Source of the DNA: Marinomonas sp. MED121 | Lineage (GTDB): Bacteria; Pseudomonadota; Gammaproteobacteria; Pseudomonadales; Marinomonadaceae | Length of the DNA: 64,000 nucleotides | NCBI RefSeq assembly: GCF_000153025.1 | Contig: NZ_CH672431.1 | Coordinates: 278,256 to 342,255, forward strand | Reading direction: 5' to 3' | Part shown: positions 8,370-18,191 of the stretch, piece by piece | How positions within the stretch are numbered: position 1 is the first letter of the stretch | How the letters are laid out: each line of letters begins with the position of its first letter | Notes under the pieces: model-generated | Told to the model about the DNA's origin: nothing | Database searches by the model: none | The model's input: the letters and a program-made list of their open reading frames with translations, nothing else | Translations under genes and position numbers: made by a program

Positions 8370-10013
8370 ATGTTGCAAAATTTATCTCGAGCGTTACGGA
8401 TACTTGCCGTAATTATACGCTTTCGTCTGGATGCTTTTTTACCTTACGATAAACTGCCTTGGTACCTAAAGTACTCAATTGGCTTGGTGAGCCGTTTACT
8501 GAAACCTAGTAAACGCTATACCAGCGGCGAAAGATTACGCATGGCGTTGATTTCTCTAGGCCCTATTTTTGTCAAATTTGGACAAATTTTATCAACTCGC
8601 CGTGACCTCCTTGATGAGGATATTGCCAACGAACTGGCTAAATTGCAGGATAAAGTTCCCCCTTTTAATAAAGACGAAGCGAGAGCCTTAATAGAACACG
8701 CTCTGGGGGCAAATGTTGAAGAGATCTTTCAAGACTTCACCATAGAACCTCTTGCTTCAGCCTCCATTGCACAAGTCCATTGCGCGACCTTAAAAAGCGG
8801 TGAAGAGGTCGTTGTCAAAGTTATTCGACCCAAGATAGAAAAGACGATTCGTAAAGATATAGGGCTACTTTATGCTCTGGCGAAGCTCGTTCGAAATATC
8901 AATGATGATGGGCGTCGCTTAAGACCCGTCGAAATTATTGAAGATTATGAACATACCATTCTTGATGAACTAGACCTAACTAAAGAAGCGGCCAATACAG
9001 CTCAACTAAGACGCAACTTTGAAAACTCAAACTTATTGTATGTTCCTCACATTCACTGGGATTACACTCGCCAAAACGTCATGGTGGCAGAGAAAATCTC
9101 GGGTATCCCTGTTGCCAATATCGATGAGTTAAAACAAGCAGATGTCGACATGAAGTGCTTGGCAGTTCGTGGCGTAGAGATATTTTTCACTCAAGTCTTC
9201 GATCACAGTTTTTTCCATGCCGACATGCACCCAGGTAATATTTTTGTCGATATTACTAATCCTAAATCACCAAAATACATAGGTATTGATTGCGCCATCA
9301 TGGGCAGCCTTTCCTATGAGGATAAAAGCTATCTTGCGCGTAACTTGCTCGCCTTTTTCAAACGCGATTATCGCTTAGTGGCAGAGCTTCATGTGGAAAG
9401 TGGTTGGGTTCCAAAAGGCACACCGGTTCACGCATTTGAGTCCGCTATACGCAGTGTTTGCGAGCCTATGTTTGCAAAACCGCTAAAAGACATTTCTTTT
9501 GGCCAAGTCATTATTGGTTTATTCCAAACAGCACGTCGCTTTAATATGGAAGTCCAACCTCAGCTTGTATTATTAGAAAAGACCTTACTCAATATTGAAG
9601 GCCTAGGTCGTCAGCTTTATCCAGATTTAGACCTATGGGAAACAGCACAACCTTTCTTAGAACGCTGGTTAAAAACCCAAATAGGGCCAGAAAGAGTCTT
9701 TGAAGAGATTAAACTACAGGCTCCCGAGTGGGCTGGGCAATTACCCAAAATCCCAAATTTAGTTTATTCAGCACTTGAGCAAATCAGCCATCACAACGCT
9801 CGTGCCCAAGAAAATACACAAGCAATAAATAATTTAGAAAATGAGATAAAACGTAACAATCAGACGTTACCCTTTAAAATACTGGGAATGATCAGTATCA
9901 CAACGGCTTGGTTAAATGCCGATGATATATCGTTAGCGCGCATTGCTAATGCGGATTTAACCAGTCTTATACTATTCGCTATTGGGATATACCTGTTAGT
10001 ATTAAAGAAGTAG
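8370..10013 (+). CDS. ubiB: Ubiquinone biosynthesis atypical kinase/ATPase UbiB
   Basis: Membrane-associated protein-kinase-like ATPase of the ABC1/ADCK family required for ubiquinone biosynthesis. The signature [11 protein letters not shown] (KxGQ motif) is at about 70-80, then an ATP-site lysine in VVVKVIRP, and a catalytic core with [12 protein letters not shown] and GIDCAIMG. Two C-terminal hydrophobic helices (about 500-545) anchor it. At 547 residues it is full length. Tightly coupled to ubiE upstream and to hisE and tatABC downstream. Confidence 0.96.
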   Translation: MLQNLSRALRILAVIIRFRLDAFLPYDKLPWYLKYSIGLVSRLLKPSKRYTSGERLRMALISLGPIFVKFGQILSTRRDLLDEDIANELAKLQDKVPPFNKDEARALIEHALGANVEEIFQDFTIEPLASASIAQVHCATLKSGEEVVVKVIRPKIEKTIRKDIGLLYALAKLVRNINDDGRRLRPVEIIEDYEHTILDELDLTKEAANTAQLRRNFENSNLLYVPHIHWDYTRQNVMVAEKISGIPVANIDELKQADVDMKCLAVRGVEIFFTQVFDHSFFHADMHPGNIFVDITNPKSPKYIGIDCAIMGSLSYEDKSYLARNLLAFFKRDYRLVAELHVESGWVPKGTPVHAFESAIRSVCEPMFAKPLKDISFGQVIIGLFQTARRFNMEVQPQLVLLEKTLLNIEGLGRQLYPDLDLWETAQPFLERWLKTQIGPERVFEEIKLQAPEWAGQLPKIPNLVYSALEQISHHNARAQENTQAINNLENEIKRNNQTLPFKILGMISITTAWLNADDISLARIANADLTSLILFAIGIYLLVLKK

Positions 10014-10029
10014 TTCAAGAGATTTAATA

Positions 10030-10362
10030 ATGAAAGATGAAGTATTAGCCCAACTGGCACAAACATTAGAAGAACGTAAAGGCGCTAGCCCAGATTCATC
10101 ATATGTTGCTAGCTTGCACGCAAAAGGGTTAAATAAGATATTAGAAAAGGTCGGCGAAGAGTCTGTAGAAGCTATCATCGCGGCAAAAGATGCCTCAATA
10201 TCAGGAGATAAATCTGATCTGATATACGAAACAGCTGACTTATGGTTTCACTCTTTAATCATGCTTTCTCACCTAGATTTAGGTCCAGAAGATGTTTTAA
10301 ATGAACTGGCCCGTCGCTTTAACTTGTCCGGTTTGGAAGAAAAAGCCAACCGTACTAAATAA
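10030..10362 (+). CDS. hisE: Phosphoribosyl-ATP pyrophosphatase HisE
   Basis: Hydrolyses phosphoribosyl-ATP to phosphoribosyl-AMP, the second step of histidine synthesis. It is a stand-alone HisE of 110 residues with the MazG-like metal motif [15 protein letters not shown] and a second acidic cluster in [11 protein letters not shown]. Placement between ubiB and tatA matches Pseudomonas, but there hisI comes first; here hisI is absent and hisE follows ubiB after 16 bases. Confidence 0.94.
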   Translation: MKDEVLAQLAQTLEERKGASPDSSYVASLHAKGLNKILEKVGEESVEAIIAAKDASISGDKSDLIYETADLWFHSLIMLSHLDLGPEDVLNELARRFNLSGLEEKANRTK

Positions 10363-10392
10363 CACTAGATAACCTTAATCAGGAGAAGCACT

Positions 10393-10599
10393 ATGCTTGG
10401 TGGAATCAGCATTTGGCAACTATTAATCGTATTAGCCATTCTTATTTTAATTTTTGGTACTAAAAAGCTTAAAAACCTAGGCGGTGACTTAGGTGGAGCA
10501 GTAAAAGGCTTTAAAGAAGCAGTTAACAAAGAAGACGATAGCAACGCTCAGGCAAAAGCTATTGATGGTGAAGCTAAAAAAGACGATAAGAGCGCATAA
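10393..10599 (+). CDS. tatA: Sec-independent protein translocase subunit TatA
   Basis: Pore-forming subunit of the twin-arginine export system for folded proteins. The 68-residue protein has one N-terminal membrane helix, the FGTKKL hinge, an amphipathic helix with [14 protein letters not shown], and a charged tail. An AGGAG ribosome site precedes the ATG. It opens tatABC. Confidence 0.95.
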   Translation: MLGGISIWQLLIVLAILILIFGTKKLKNLGGDLGGAVKGFKEAVNKEDDSNAQAKAIDGEAKKDDKSA

Positions 10600-10602
10600 T
10601 CC

Positions 10603-10989
10603 GTGTTCGATATTGGCTTCTCTGAGTTACTTGTCGTGTTTATTGTAGGCCTTCTGATCCTCGGACCAGAGCGCCTACCCCAAGCGGCAAAAACTGCTGG
10701 TTTATGGATACGTAAAATCCGCCGAAGTATCAATTCTGTTCAACGCGAAATCAATGCACAGTTGGATCAAGAAGAATTGCAACGCAAGCTGGATTTAAAC
10801 AATCAACGCATCATGCAAGATACACCGCCTAGCAACTCACCTGATGTGATCCAAAACACCATAACCCCTATACCTGAAAATGCTTTTAAAGCCGACGAAG
10901 CAGAGCAAGAAGCAACACCTGACTCTCCCTCTAAGCCTCAAGCTTCAGCCCAGCCAAATGAAACAGATAACAAATCTGCGATTGGCTAA
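10603..10989 (+). CDS. tatB: Sec-independent protein translocase subunit TatB
   Basis: Forms the signal-peptide receptor with TatC. The protein has 128 residues and starts with GTG only 3 bases after the tatA stop, so translation is probably coupled. The N-terminus MFDIGFSELLVV, hinge LGPERLP and amphipathic helix are TatB-typical and distinguish it from TatA. The C-terminal half (about 75-128) is Pro/Gln/Ser-rich and probably disordered. Confidence 0.95.
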   Translation: MFDIGFSELLVVFIVGLLILGPERLPQAAKTAGLWIRKIRRSINSVQREINAQLDQEELQRKLDLNNQRIMQDTPPSNSPDVIQNTITPIPENAFKADEAEQEATPDSPSKPQASAQPNETDNKSAIG

Positions 10990-11011
10990 CACCAAGATTT
11001 AAGATGTATCT

Positions 11012-11800
11012 ATGAGCAGCGAAACACAAAATACTCAAAGCCAAGCCCCTTTAGTCGCGCATCTTATTGAATTAAGAAACCGTCTATTAAAGTCGGTATT
11101 AGTGATTTTGCTTTGCTTCTTAGCCCTGTATGCAATCGCTAATGAATTGTATTTAGTGGTATCTGAGCCTCTTCGAGCCTTATTACCAGAAGGTAGCTCT
11201 TTAATTGCCACCGAAGTAGCCTCACCCTTTTTAGCGCCCCTAAAGCTGACCTTTTTTATTGCCGTCCTTATTTCGATTCCTTTTACGCTTTATCAAGCTT
11301 GGGCATTTATCGCTCCAGCGCTTTATAAAAACGAGAAGAAGCTTGCAATCCCCCTGTTAATCTCAAGCATCTTTCTGTTTTATGGTGGCGTTATATTTGC
11401 TTATTATGTGGTGCTCCCACTCGTGTTTGGCTTTTTCACTTCCGTAGGTCCTGGGGAAGTGACAGTCATGACAGATATAAATAATTACCTTAATTTTGTA
11501 CTCAAGCTGTTTTTTGCATTTGGTGTGACCTTTGAAATTCCTATTGCCACCTACTTGTTAATCAAAGCTGGCGTCACAACGGTTGCATCGCTATCTAAAA
11601 AACGCCCTTATATCATCCTTGGCTGTTTTGTCATGGGCATGTTGATTACCCCTCCTGATATTTTCTCACAAACGCTACTAGCCATTCCTATGTGGTTGTT
11701 ATTTGAGTTAGGTTTGTTAGCTGGACGCACGGTCAAGCAGGAAGAAAAAGAAGACGAGACTGAAGAAAATTTGGATAACGAAAACCAAGAAACGAATTAG
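11012..11800 (+). CDS. tatC: Sec-independent protein translocase subunit TatC
   Basis: Polytopic membrane protein (six predicted helices) that recognises twin-arginine signal peptides. The start has APLVAHLIELRNRLLKS, the conserved first cytoplasmic segment, and TPPDIFSQTLLAIPMWLLFE is the conserved C-terminal helix region. At 262 residues it is normal, with an acidic tail from about 240. It ends the tatABC unit, followed by a strong terminator. Confidence 0.96.
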   Translation: MSSETQNTQSQAPLVAHLIELRNRLLKSVLVILLCFLALYAIANELYLVVSEPLRALLPEGSSLIATEVASPFLAPLKLTFFIAVLISIPFTLYQAWAFIAPALYKNEKKLAIPLLISSIFLFYGGVIFAYYVVLPLVFGFFTSVGPGEVTVMTDINNYLNFVLKLFFAFGVTFEIPIATYLLIKAGVTTVASLSKKRPYIILGCFVMGMLITPPDIFSQTLLAIPMWLLFELGLLAGRTVKQEEKEDETEENLDNENQETN

Positions 11801-11818
11801 CTAGAACCCACATAAAGT

Positions 11819-11850
11819 AAAAAAAGAGAAGCCCGACTTCTCTTTTTTTA
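11819..11850. terminator. Terminator after tatC
   Basis: Stem AAAAAGAGAAG / CTTCTCTTTTT with loop CCCGA, followed by T-run on the plus strand and symmetrical A-run before it. Closes the ubiE-ubiB-hisE-tatABC region. Confidence 0.88.
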
Positions 11851-11982
11851 TGCCTAAAATAAAGTGTCAATATGTCGTATTGCTGCAATAACTCGTCGAC
11901 TGGATACCACGGATTAGCGCTCGCGGCATTATAAGATAACCCCTATTCATTCAAACACTAGATGGTTATCAAGGACTGCACT

Positions 11983-13167
11983 ATGTCGACTACAACAGCC
12001 CATGCTGAAATCGCCTCTTTTACACCTTATCCAATCAAGCACCTCCCAATTAATATCCAACTAGGTGAAGAGTCTCTCATTGTTGAATGGGATCACGGAC
12101 ACCAAAGCGAATACCACTATTTATGGCTTAGGGATAACTGTCATTGCTCTGAATGCATTGCGAGTCTTACCCGTGAACAAGTTTTTGAGATTTGTGATGT
12201 TCCCCTCACGATTAAGCCCATTGAGGCGTATATTTCAGATGACAACAGAATCATCATTCAATGGGACTTTGAACAGCATCTAAGTCAGTATCACCCTGGC
12301 TGGCTATTAAGCCACTGCTATAGCGAATCCGCTCTAAATGACAAAAAGTTAGACTCTAAGGTTTGGGATAAAGAGCGCATCCAAGGTGAACTCCCAAATA
12401 CACAATACAAGAAAGTTTTAGAAAACGATGACGAGTTACTAAGCTGGCTCAAAGACTTACGAGATTATGGTCTGGCATTAGTAACCCAGGTTGATACCCA
12501 AACAAATACCTTGGTGAAAGTCGCTAATCGAATCTCTTTTATTAGAGAAACTAACTTCGGCACTATTTTTAATGTTCAAGCTAAAGCGGATGCCAATAGT
12601 ACAGCCTACACCAATTTACGCTTACCTTTGCATACCGACCTTCCAACTCGTGAATTACAGCCAGGCTTACAGTTTCTTCACTGTTTGATTAATGATGCGA
12701 CAGGAGGGGAATCTATTTTTGTTGATGGCTTTAAAATTGCAGAACATATGCGTGAGCACTACCCAGAGGATTTCGCCAGTTTAAGCGCCATTCCTATGTC
12801 TTTTTACAACAAGGATAAGGAGACAGATTATCGCTTTAGAGGGACAGCCATAGTTACTGATAGCAATGGCAAAATTGTTGAAGTTCGCCTAGCCAATTTT
12901 CTACGTGGCCCTATCGATGTGCCATCGCACCAAACCATGGCCTTATACAAAGCCTATCGACGTTTTATATCCCTAACACGTGAAACCAAATTTCAGCACT
13001 TTCAACGCCTTAACCAAGGCGACTTGATTGTTTTTGATAACCGCCGTGTCCTACACGCTCGCAATGCATTTGATTTAAAGGCTGGCAGAAGACACCTACA
13101 AGGCTGCTACATAGACAGAGATGAGCTCTTGTCACGCATTCGCGTATTAGAAAGAAATCGCCTGTAA
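11983..13167 (+). CDS. Gamma-butyrobetaine dioxygenase (carnitine-forming)
   Basis: Fe(II)/2-oxoglutarate oxygenase predicted to hydroxylate gamma-butyrobetaine to L-carnitine. The N-terminal zinc-binding DUF971 domain carries C53, C55 and C58 (DNCHCSEC) with a likely fourth ligand H99. The TauD-like domain has the iron triad H217-x-D219 in LHTDLP and H358 in VLHARNAF. The ATG at 11983 is chosen over one at 11962 because AAGGA sits 7 bases upstream; this gives 394 residues. Trimethyllysine dioxygenase is the main alternative, but neighbouring carnitine-degradation genes favour gamma-butyrobetaine. Confidence 0.85.
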   Translation: MSTTTAHAEIASFTPYPIKHLPINIQLGEESLIVEWDHGHQSEYHYLWLRDNCHCSECIASLTREQVFEICDVPLTIKPIEAYISDDNRIIIQWDFEQHLSQYHPGWLLSHCYSESALNDKKLDSKVWDKERIQGELPNTQYKKVLENDDELLSWLKDLRDYGLALVTQVDTQTNTLVKVANRISFIRETNFGTIFNVQAKADANSTAYTNLRLPLHTDLPTRELQPGLQFLHCLINDATGGESIFVDGFKIAEHMREHYPEDFASLSAIPMSFYNKDKETDYRFRGTAIVTDSNGKIVEVRLANFLRGPIDVPSHQTMALYKAYRRFISLTRETKFQHFQRLNQGDLIVFDNRRVLHARNAFDLKAGRRHLQGCYIDRDELLSRIRVLERNRL

Positions 13168-13180
13168 TTTAACATAAGTG

Positions 13181-13204
13181 AGTAGCCAAAGTTTTTTGGC
13201 TACT
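13181..13204. terminator. Terminator hairpin between the dioxygenase and the AraC gene
   Basis: A perfect 10-base stem (AGTAGCCAAA / TTTGGCTACT) with loop GTTT lies 14 bases past the dioxygenase stop. The T-run after it is short (TTGAG), so efficiency is uncertain. It sits between two converging genes. Confidence 0.6.
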
Positions 13205-13239
13205 TGAGAACCTGGGAATAAGTTACCTATTCGGGTTCC

Positions 13240-14235
13240 CTAGTGGACTTGCGCGCGATACTGACTTGCGGTCGTACCATAAAACTCTCGATAACGACGG
13301 CTAAAATGTGCGGTTGAACTAAAGCCGCTGGCGAGGGCAATTTCCGCAATACTTAAGCCAGAATCAGATAACAAATAACGGGCATGCTCTATACGCAATT
13401 GCAAATAATAATGAGAAGGAGAGCAAGCAAGATGCTGTTGAAAAAGGCGCTCCAATTGTCTAACAGAAATCGAAAGTTGGTGTGCTAATTCAGCGGTACT
13501 GATTGGACTTTCAAGGTAAGTACTCATCAATTCAAGTGCTTTTAGCACTTTAGGATGGTGTAAGTTTAGTTTTTTTGACCAAGCCAGTCGTTGATGATCT
13601 GAATGATTTCTAGCACCCGATTTAATCAGCTGTTCACACACCAAAATAGCGAGCTCTGGTTTGAAGTAATGCTCAATCAAATACAGCATCATATCCGTAG
13701 CTGCCGTACCACCAGCACAAGTAATACTTCTACCATCAATTTCAAAGAGCTCATTACTCACGTTTAAATGAGGGTATCTTTCTTGAAATGCGGGTTTTGC
13801 TTCCCAATGTAAGGTGACGGTTTGATCTTCTATCAATTTCGCTTTTGCTAAGAGATAACAACCCGTATCCAAAGCCCCTATCATACAAGTTTGTCGTTTC
13901 AATTCACGCAACCATTGTATGCAGGCATCTGAGGTGTATTTCTCAGGAGAGAAACTCGCATTTACAAACAAGTTTCGAATAACAGGCTGGGCACTGATTG
14001 AGACAGAGTCCTGCAAAGCCATGCCATTGCTTGCGATAACAGGCTTGCCTGTTTCACTCAAACATTGCCAGCGAAAGAGAGTTTTTCCAGCCAAACGGTT
14101 TGCGATGCGAAGAGGTTCTATCGCGGAGAGTAAGGAGACCATGGCATACTCGGGCAAAAGAAAAAAAGACAGAGTGAACACACCATCTTCATCCGTAATC
14201 AGAGGACTTTCTGTTTTTTTATTGTCCGAGAACAT
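13240..14235 (-). CDS. AraC-family regulator with GATase-1-like domain (GbdR/CdhR type)
   Basis: Transcription factor with an N-terminal DJ-1/class I amidotransferase-like ligand domain (residues about 20-190) and a C-terminal AraC double HTH (about 225-331, with ARYLLSDSGLSIAEIALASGFSSTAHFSRRYRE-type sequence). The ATG at 14235 has GGAG 8 bases upstream; the frame also extends 24 codons further up without a ribosome site. The motif FLLPEYAMVSLLSAIEPLRIANR resembles the quaternary-amine regulators GbdR and CdhR. It is last in a minus-strand run cdhC-cdhA-BCCT-araC and converges with the dioxygenase, so it probably responds to betaine or a carnitine intermediate. Confidence 0.85.
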   Translation of the reverse strand: MFSDNKKTESPLITDEDGVFTLSFFLLPEYAMVSLLSAIEPLRIANRLAGKTLFRWQCLSETGKPVIASNGMALQDSVSISAQPVIRNLFVNASFSPEKYTSDACIQWLRELKRQTCMIGALDTGCYLLAKAKLIEDQTVTLHWEAKPAFQERYPHLNVSNELFEIDGRSITCAGGTAATDMMLYLIEHYFKPELAILVCEQLIKSGARNHSDHQRLAWSKKLNLHHPKVLKALELMSTYLESPISTAELAHQLSISVRQLERLFQQHLACSPSHYYLQLRIEHARYLLSDSGLSIAEIALASGFSSTAHFSRRYREFYGTTASQYRAQVH

Positions 14236-14315
14236 TAGGTCAACTCCATAAAAAAGGGATATGAAGCACAAGCAGAGATACTTCATATCCAAATATTTAG
14301 CCAACAAGCTAAAAG

Positions 14316-15986
14316 TTACAAGGGGGTCGCTTCCTTATCTGGCGCTTTGGAGGACGCTGCGGCTTCACCTAACAAGGATTTAAGCACTCCTAAGGTCATC
14401 ACAACAATAATGACGCTTAAGGGGAGAGCGGCTGCAATATTTGCTGTTTGCAAAGCACTTAAGCCACCAGAAACAAGCAAGGCGGCGGCAACTAAACCAA
14501 TCACGATCCCCCAAAACACACGAAATACTTTTGGTGGTTCTTCATTCCCCAAAGACAGAATGGTCGTTAATACCAAGGTGCCCGAGTCCGAAGAGGTGAC
14601 AAACCAACTCATGAGTAGAAACACCATCATGGCAGACACTATCCAGCCAATAACACCTTCGCCAAAGATTCCGTCAGAGCTAGCAAATAAAGCTGCGGGT
14701 AAGTTCCAAGCTTTCACAAGCTCAATAATACCGGCATTCCCCACCCCAGCACTGGCTGTTAATTCTTGAAAAAGCGCGGTACCACCAAAGATTCCAAGCC
14801 ATACAAAGATAATGATGGTAGGCACTAGCAAGACACCGATAACAAACTCTCTTAGGGTACGTCCGCGAGAAATACGCGCGATAAACAAACCGACAAAAGG
14901 CGCCCAAGCTAGCCACCAGCCCCAATAAAACACCGTCCAGCCATTTTGCCATTTTGCAGGCCCCTCTTCCTCTGGAAACCAAAGTCCCATTTGTACAAAG
15001 TTTGCAAGATAGTCCCCTAACGAGGCACCAAAAATAGCTAAAAGCCAGCTTGTCGGTCCGCCAAATAAAAAGAAAGCGATGACCAAAATAGAAATAATAA
15101 TGTTCCATTGGGAGATAATGCGAATACCGCGCCCAACACCCGATAGTGCGGATAAAATGGACACTATGCTAATCAAAACAATCAAGACGAGCTGAGTTGG
15201 TATATCAGAGTCAACGCCGATTAGCCTTTCAAGCCCAACAGACATCTGACTGACACCTAACCCCAGTGACGTTGCTACACCAAACACACACCCTAGCACA
15301 CCAAAAATATCGACAATATGCCCTATTGGTCCATAAATACGATCGCCAATAAAAGGATAAAGTGCAGAGCGCAGCGCTAGCGGGAGTTTTTTACGATAAG
15401 CAAAATAGGCTAATGACATGCCGACGATGACATAAACCGCCCAACCATGAAAACCCCAATGGAAAAATGTCACTCTCAGGGCATCGACCGCACGATCGTA
15501 GCCAATTGCTCCTGCACCTGCCATATCCGCATAAGGATTATTTGGGTAACCAAAGGCGCCACTGTTATCTAAATAGAATATCGGCTCAGCAACCCCAAAG
15601 AATAAGATGCCGATACCAATACCAGCGGAAAAAAGCATAGAAAACCAAGCAAAATTACTAAAATCCGGCCGGCTATCATCATCACCTAAACGCACACTAC
15701 CGAATCGACTAAAGACGATAAAAGCACAAACAGCGATTAAGAAAACAATAGTGACCATGTAATACCAGCCAAAGGTCACTTCAATCCAGGTGCGAATGCT
15801 GCCAAATAGCTCCCCAGCTAATTCAGTATTCAACCCAGTAAATAAGACGAACAAGAGCACTAAGAGTGACGAACTGATCGTCATGCCTTTATGCATTCCT
15901 TTAAATAGCCCAGACTGGGCCAGTTTTTCAGCTTTAAATACCCTAGACTCTGATGCTTCAAAGCCTTCTTGAGGGGTAGGTGACAT
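14316..15986 (-). CDS. BCCT-family quaternary ammonium transporter
   Basis: Secondary transporter of the betaine/carnitine/choline family with 12 predicted membrane helices. Signatures are the glycine stretch SAGIGIGILFFGVAEP and the tryptophan-rich segment YWGWWLAWAPFVGLFIARISRGRT. I place the start at the ATG at 15986 (557 residues) because GGAG lies 9 bases before it; the reading frame extends 28 codons further up to 16070. Its position between cdhA and an AraC regulator points to carnitine or gamma-butyrobetaine uptake. The short tails suggest nutrient uptake rather than an osmosensing BetP-type role; substrate is inferred. Confidence 0.88.
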   Translation of the reverse strand: MSPTPQEGFEASESRVFKAEKLAQSGLFKGMHKGMTISSSLLVLLFVLFTGLNTELAGELFGSIRTWIEVTFGWYYMVTIVFLIAVCAFIVFSRFGSVRLGDDDSRPDFSNFAWFSMLFSAGIGIGILFFGVAEPIFYLDNSGAFGYPNNPYADMAGAGAIGYDRAVDALRVTFFHWGFHGWAVYVIVGMSLAYFAYRKKLPLALRSALYPFIGDRIYGPIGHIVDIFGVLGCVFGVATSLGLGVSQMSVGLERLIGVDSDIPTQLVLIVLISIVSILSALSGVGRGIRIISQWNIIISILVIAFFLFGGPTSWLLAIFGASLGDYLANFVQMGLWFPEEEGPAKWQNGWTVFYWGWWLAWAPFVGLFIARISRGRTLREFVIGVLLVPTIIIFVWLGIFGGTALFQELTASAGVGNAGIIELVKAWNLPAALFASSDGIFGEGVIGWIVSAMMVFLLMSWFVTSSDSGTLVLTTILSLGNEEPPKVFRVFWGIVIGLVAAALLVSGGLSALQTANIAAALPLSVIIVVMTLGVLKSLLGEAAASSKAPDKEATPL

Positions 15987-16108
15987 AAGCGTATTCTCCA
16001 TTTCTATAGTTTTTATTAAGAGAGCTTTCTTTATTTTTTTACGACCTCTTTTCACCGCGTTGGCATCCATGCCAGACCAGTCTTCCTGAACTCACACATA
16101 TCAAACGC

Positions 16109-17080
16109 TTAGCGTTTAATACCTTTCTCCGCCCGATATTCGTCTAGGGTTTGCATAATACGAATAAGGCAATCATCTCGCTCTTGCACTAACTCATCGA
16201 TGGACGCACCATTGGCTTGCGTCAAGCACCCTGCCACCATGTCATCTTTCAACTCTTGAGTCAGTTTTGGCGCTTTTAAACGCGTCCAAGGCTCTTCTAA
16301 TGCATCTTCAAAGTGATCTAACAAATGCGCCATACCACCTTGCCCACCACCTAAATGGAAGGTTAAGCAATGTCCCATAATGGCCCAACGTAAACCCGGC
16401 CCATAAGCAATCGCCTTATCTATGTCTTCAACTGAGCATTCTTTGTTAGCTACCATATGAAGCGCTTCACGCCATAAGGCTTCTTGTAGGCGGTTACCAA
16501 TAAAGCCAGGTAGCTCTTTATCCATTTTGGCCACTTGCTTTTCCGTTGCCTCGTAAAAAGCCGCAGTCCAATCAACCACTTCTTGACTGGTTCTTTCACC
16601 GCCACAAACTTCACAAAAAGGCACTAAATAAGGTGGGTTAAAAGGATGACCAACGACAAACCTATCAGGTTGCGTCTCAAGTTCATTTGCCATATCTGTC
16701 ATGGCAAATCCTGAGGTACTGGAAATAATCACGACATCAGCAGGCACAATGCAATCAAGGTCAGCAAACAAACTACGTTTAGCATCCAATCGCTCTGGTG
16801 TACTTTCTTGGATAACCTCAACCTGATTAGCTAAGGCATCAAGAGAATCAACAAAGCGTAATTTATCTTTGCTGGCCCCTTCTCTTAAGCCCAACTTTTC
16901 AATGGTGGGCCAAATATTGTCGACCATGGTCAACAGCTTTTCTTTTGAATTAGGGCCAGGGTCGTAAGCAACGACTTCCATTCCCATGCGAAGGTAATGC
17001 AGAGCCCAAGCGCCACCAATAACACCTGTGCCTATTACCCCAACTTTTGATACCTGATCCGGATTAGGACGTGCCATCAT
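16109..17080 (-). CDS. cdhA: L-carnitine 3-dehydrogenase
   Basis: NAD-dependent enzyme oxidising L-carnitine to 3-dehydrocarnitine. It belongs to the 3-hydroxyacyl-CoA dehydrogenase superfamily: Rossmann start VGVIGTGVIGGAWALHYLRMG at about 13-33, then SSTSGF and HPFNPPYLVPFCEV with the catalytic histidine, and a helical C-terminal domain with GNRLQEALWREA. It has 323 residues without the fused thioesterase domain found in some rhizobial homologues; the thioesterase is a separate gene here. GGAG precedes the tandem ATGs. It is 7 bases after cdhC. Confidence 0.92.
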   Translation of the reverse strand: MMARPNPDQVSKVGVIGTGVIGGAWALHYLRMGMEVVAYDPGPNSKEKLLTMVDNIWPTIEKLGLREGASKDKLRFVDSLDALANQVEVIQESTPERLDAKRSLFADLDCIVPADVVIISSTSGFAMTDMANELETQPDRFVVGHPFNPPYLVPFCEVCGGERTSQEVVDWTAAFYEATEKQVAKMDKELPGFIGNRLQEALWREALHMVANKECSVEDIDKAIAYGPGLRWAIMGHCLTFHLGGGQGGMAHLLDHFEDALEEPWTRLKAPKLTQELKDDMVAGCLTQANGASIDELVQERDDCLIRIMQTLDEYRAEKGIKR

Positions 17081-17087
17081 CTATCTC

Positions 17088-17981
17088 CTATTGAGTGCCA
17101 CGTAGGCGTAATTTTTCACGGGCTTGAGTTGGGCTTAAAATACGTGCTCCCATACTCTCGATAAGATTGACTGAGCGCTCTACCAATTGACCATTCGTTG
17201 CCAATACGCCTTTACCTAAATACAAGTTGTCTTCCAAGCCCACACGGACATGGCCGCCTAATAAGACCGACTGAGCAGCCCAAGGCAATTGGTTGCGGCC
17301 CAAGGCAAACGCTGTCCATTGGCTGTGATCAGGCAACATATCCACCATGCCTTTTAATAAAGTAAAGTCCGGTGGTGCTCCCCAAGGGATTCCCTGACAC
17401 AGTTGGAACATGGCATTGTCATCAAGCAAGCCTTCTTTCATCATTTGCAGAGCAAACCAAAGGTTACCTGTATCAAATATTTCTAATTCAACCGTGACAC
17501 CTAGCTCTTTAATACGAGCAGCGCCAAGGCGAAGCATGTCGGGTGTCGACACATAAACAAGATTGTTATCACCAAAATTTAATGAGCCGCAATCTAGGGT
17601 ACAGATTTCAGGTTTTAGCTCTTCAATATGAACAAGACGTTCGAGCCCACCAACTAGATCTGTTTCTGGGCAAAATGCCGTTGGGTTTTCTTCTGGACCA
17701 ATATAAAGGTCGCCACCCATACCAGCGGTTAGATTAATAACAATGTCACAGTTAGATGCTCGAAGACGCTCACACACTTCAGCGTAAAGGTCGACTCGTC
17801 TAGAGCCTTGCTTTGTCTCTGGGTCTCGAACATGAATATGGGCAATGGCAGCACCGGCATTCCAAGCTTCTATCGCTGAATTCGCAATTTGCTCTGGGGT
17901 AACGGGCACATTTGGGTTTTTATCTGCGGTATCCCCAGCACCATTAATAGCGCAAGTAATAATGACATCTTGATTCATCAT
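17088..17981 (-). CDS. cdhC: Betaine keto-acid cleavage enzyme (BKACE, 3-dehydrocarnitine cleavage)
   Basis: Zinc enzyme of the BKACE (DUF849) family. In this setting it should convert 3-dehydrocarnitine and acetyl-CoA to betainyl-CoA and acetoacetate. The zinc ligands H48 and H50 lie in AHIHVRDP, with a C-terminal glutamate in [10 protein letters not shown]. The protein is 297 residues. The family has many substrates, so the assignment leans on the adjacent carnitine dehydrogenase, 7 bases away, and on the thioesterase across the cdhR gene. Confidence 0.92.
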   Translation of the reverse strand: MMNQDVIITCAINGAGDTADKNPNVPVTPEQIANSAIEAWNAGAAIAHIHVRDPETKQGSRRVDLYAEVCERLRASNCDIVINLTAGMGGDLYIGPEENPTAFCPETDLVGGLERLVHIEELKPEICTLDCGSLNFGDNNLVYVSTPDMLRLGAARIKELGVTVELEIFDTGNLWFALQMMKEGLLDDNAMFQLCQGIPWGAPPDFTLLKGMVDMLPDHSQWTAFALGRNQLPWAAQSVLLGGHVRVGLEDNLYLGKGVLATNGQLVERSVNLIESMGARILSPTQAREKLRLRGTQ

Positions 17982-18130
17982 AAGGACTCTTTCATGGGTT
18001 AAATAAAAACGAGAGATAAGTCGGTATGCCTAACTCTCATCATCAAGTGACATCAAAGTTACACCTTAAAAAAGGATAATTTTGTCTAAAATCGATGATT
18101 AATAACCTAAAAACCACGCAAAAGAAGGGA

Positions 18131-18164
18131 TGTCGTAAATAGATACGACTATCTGTTTACGACA
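18131..18164. promoter_or_regulatory. 34-base dyad between cdhR and cdhC
   Basis: Arms TGTCGTAAA-T-AGATA and TATCT-G-TTTACGACA pair over 15 positions (one G-T) around a 4-base loop CGAC. It lies 28 bases past the cdhR stop and about 150 bases upstream of cdhC. It may be the cdhR terminator, although the T-run on the minus strand is poor, or an operator for the cdhC operon. Confidence 0.55.
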
Positions 18165-18191
18165 TTTTGAGACGGATATTTTGCCTTTGAA

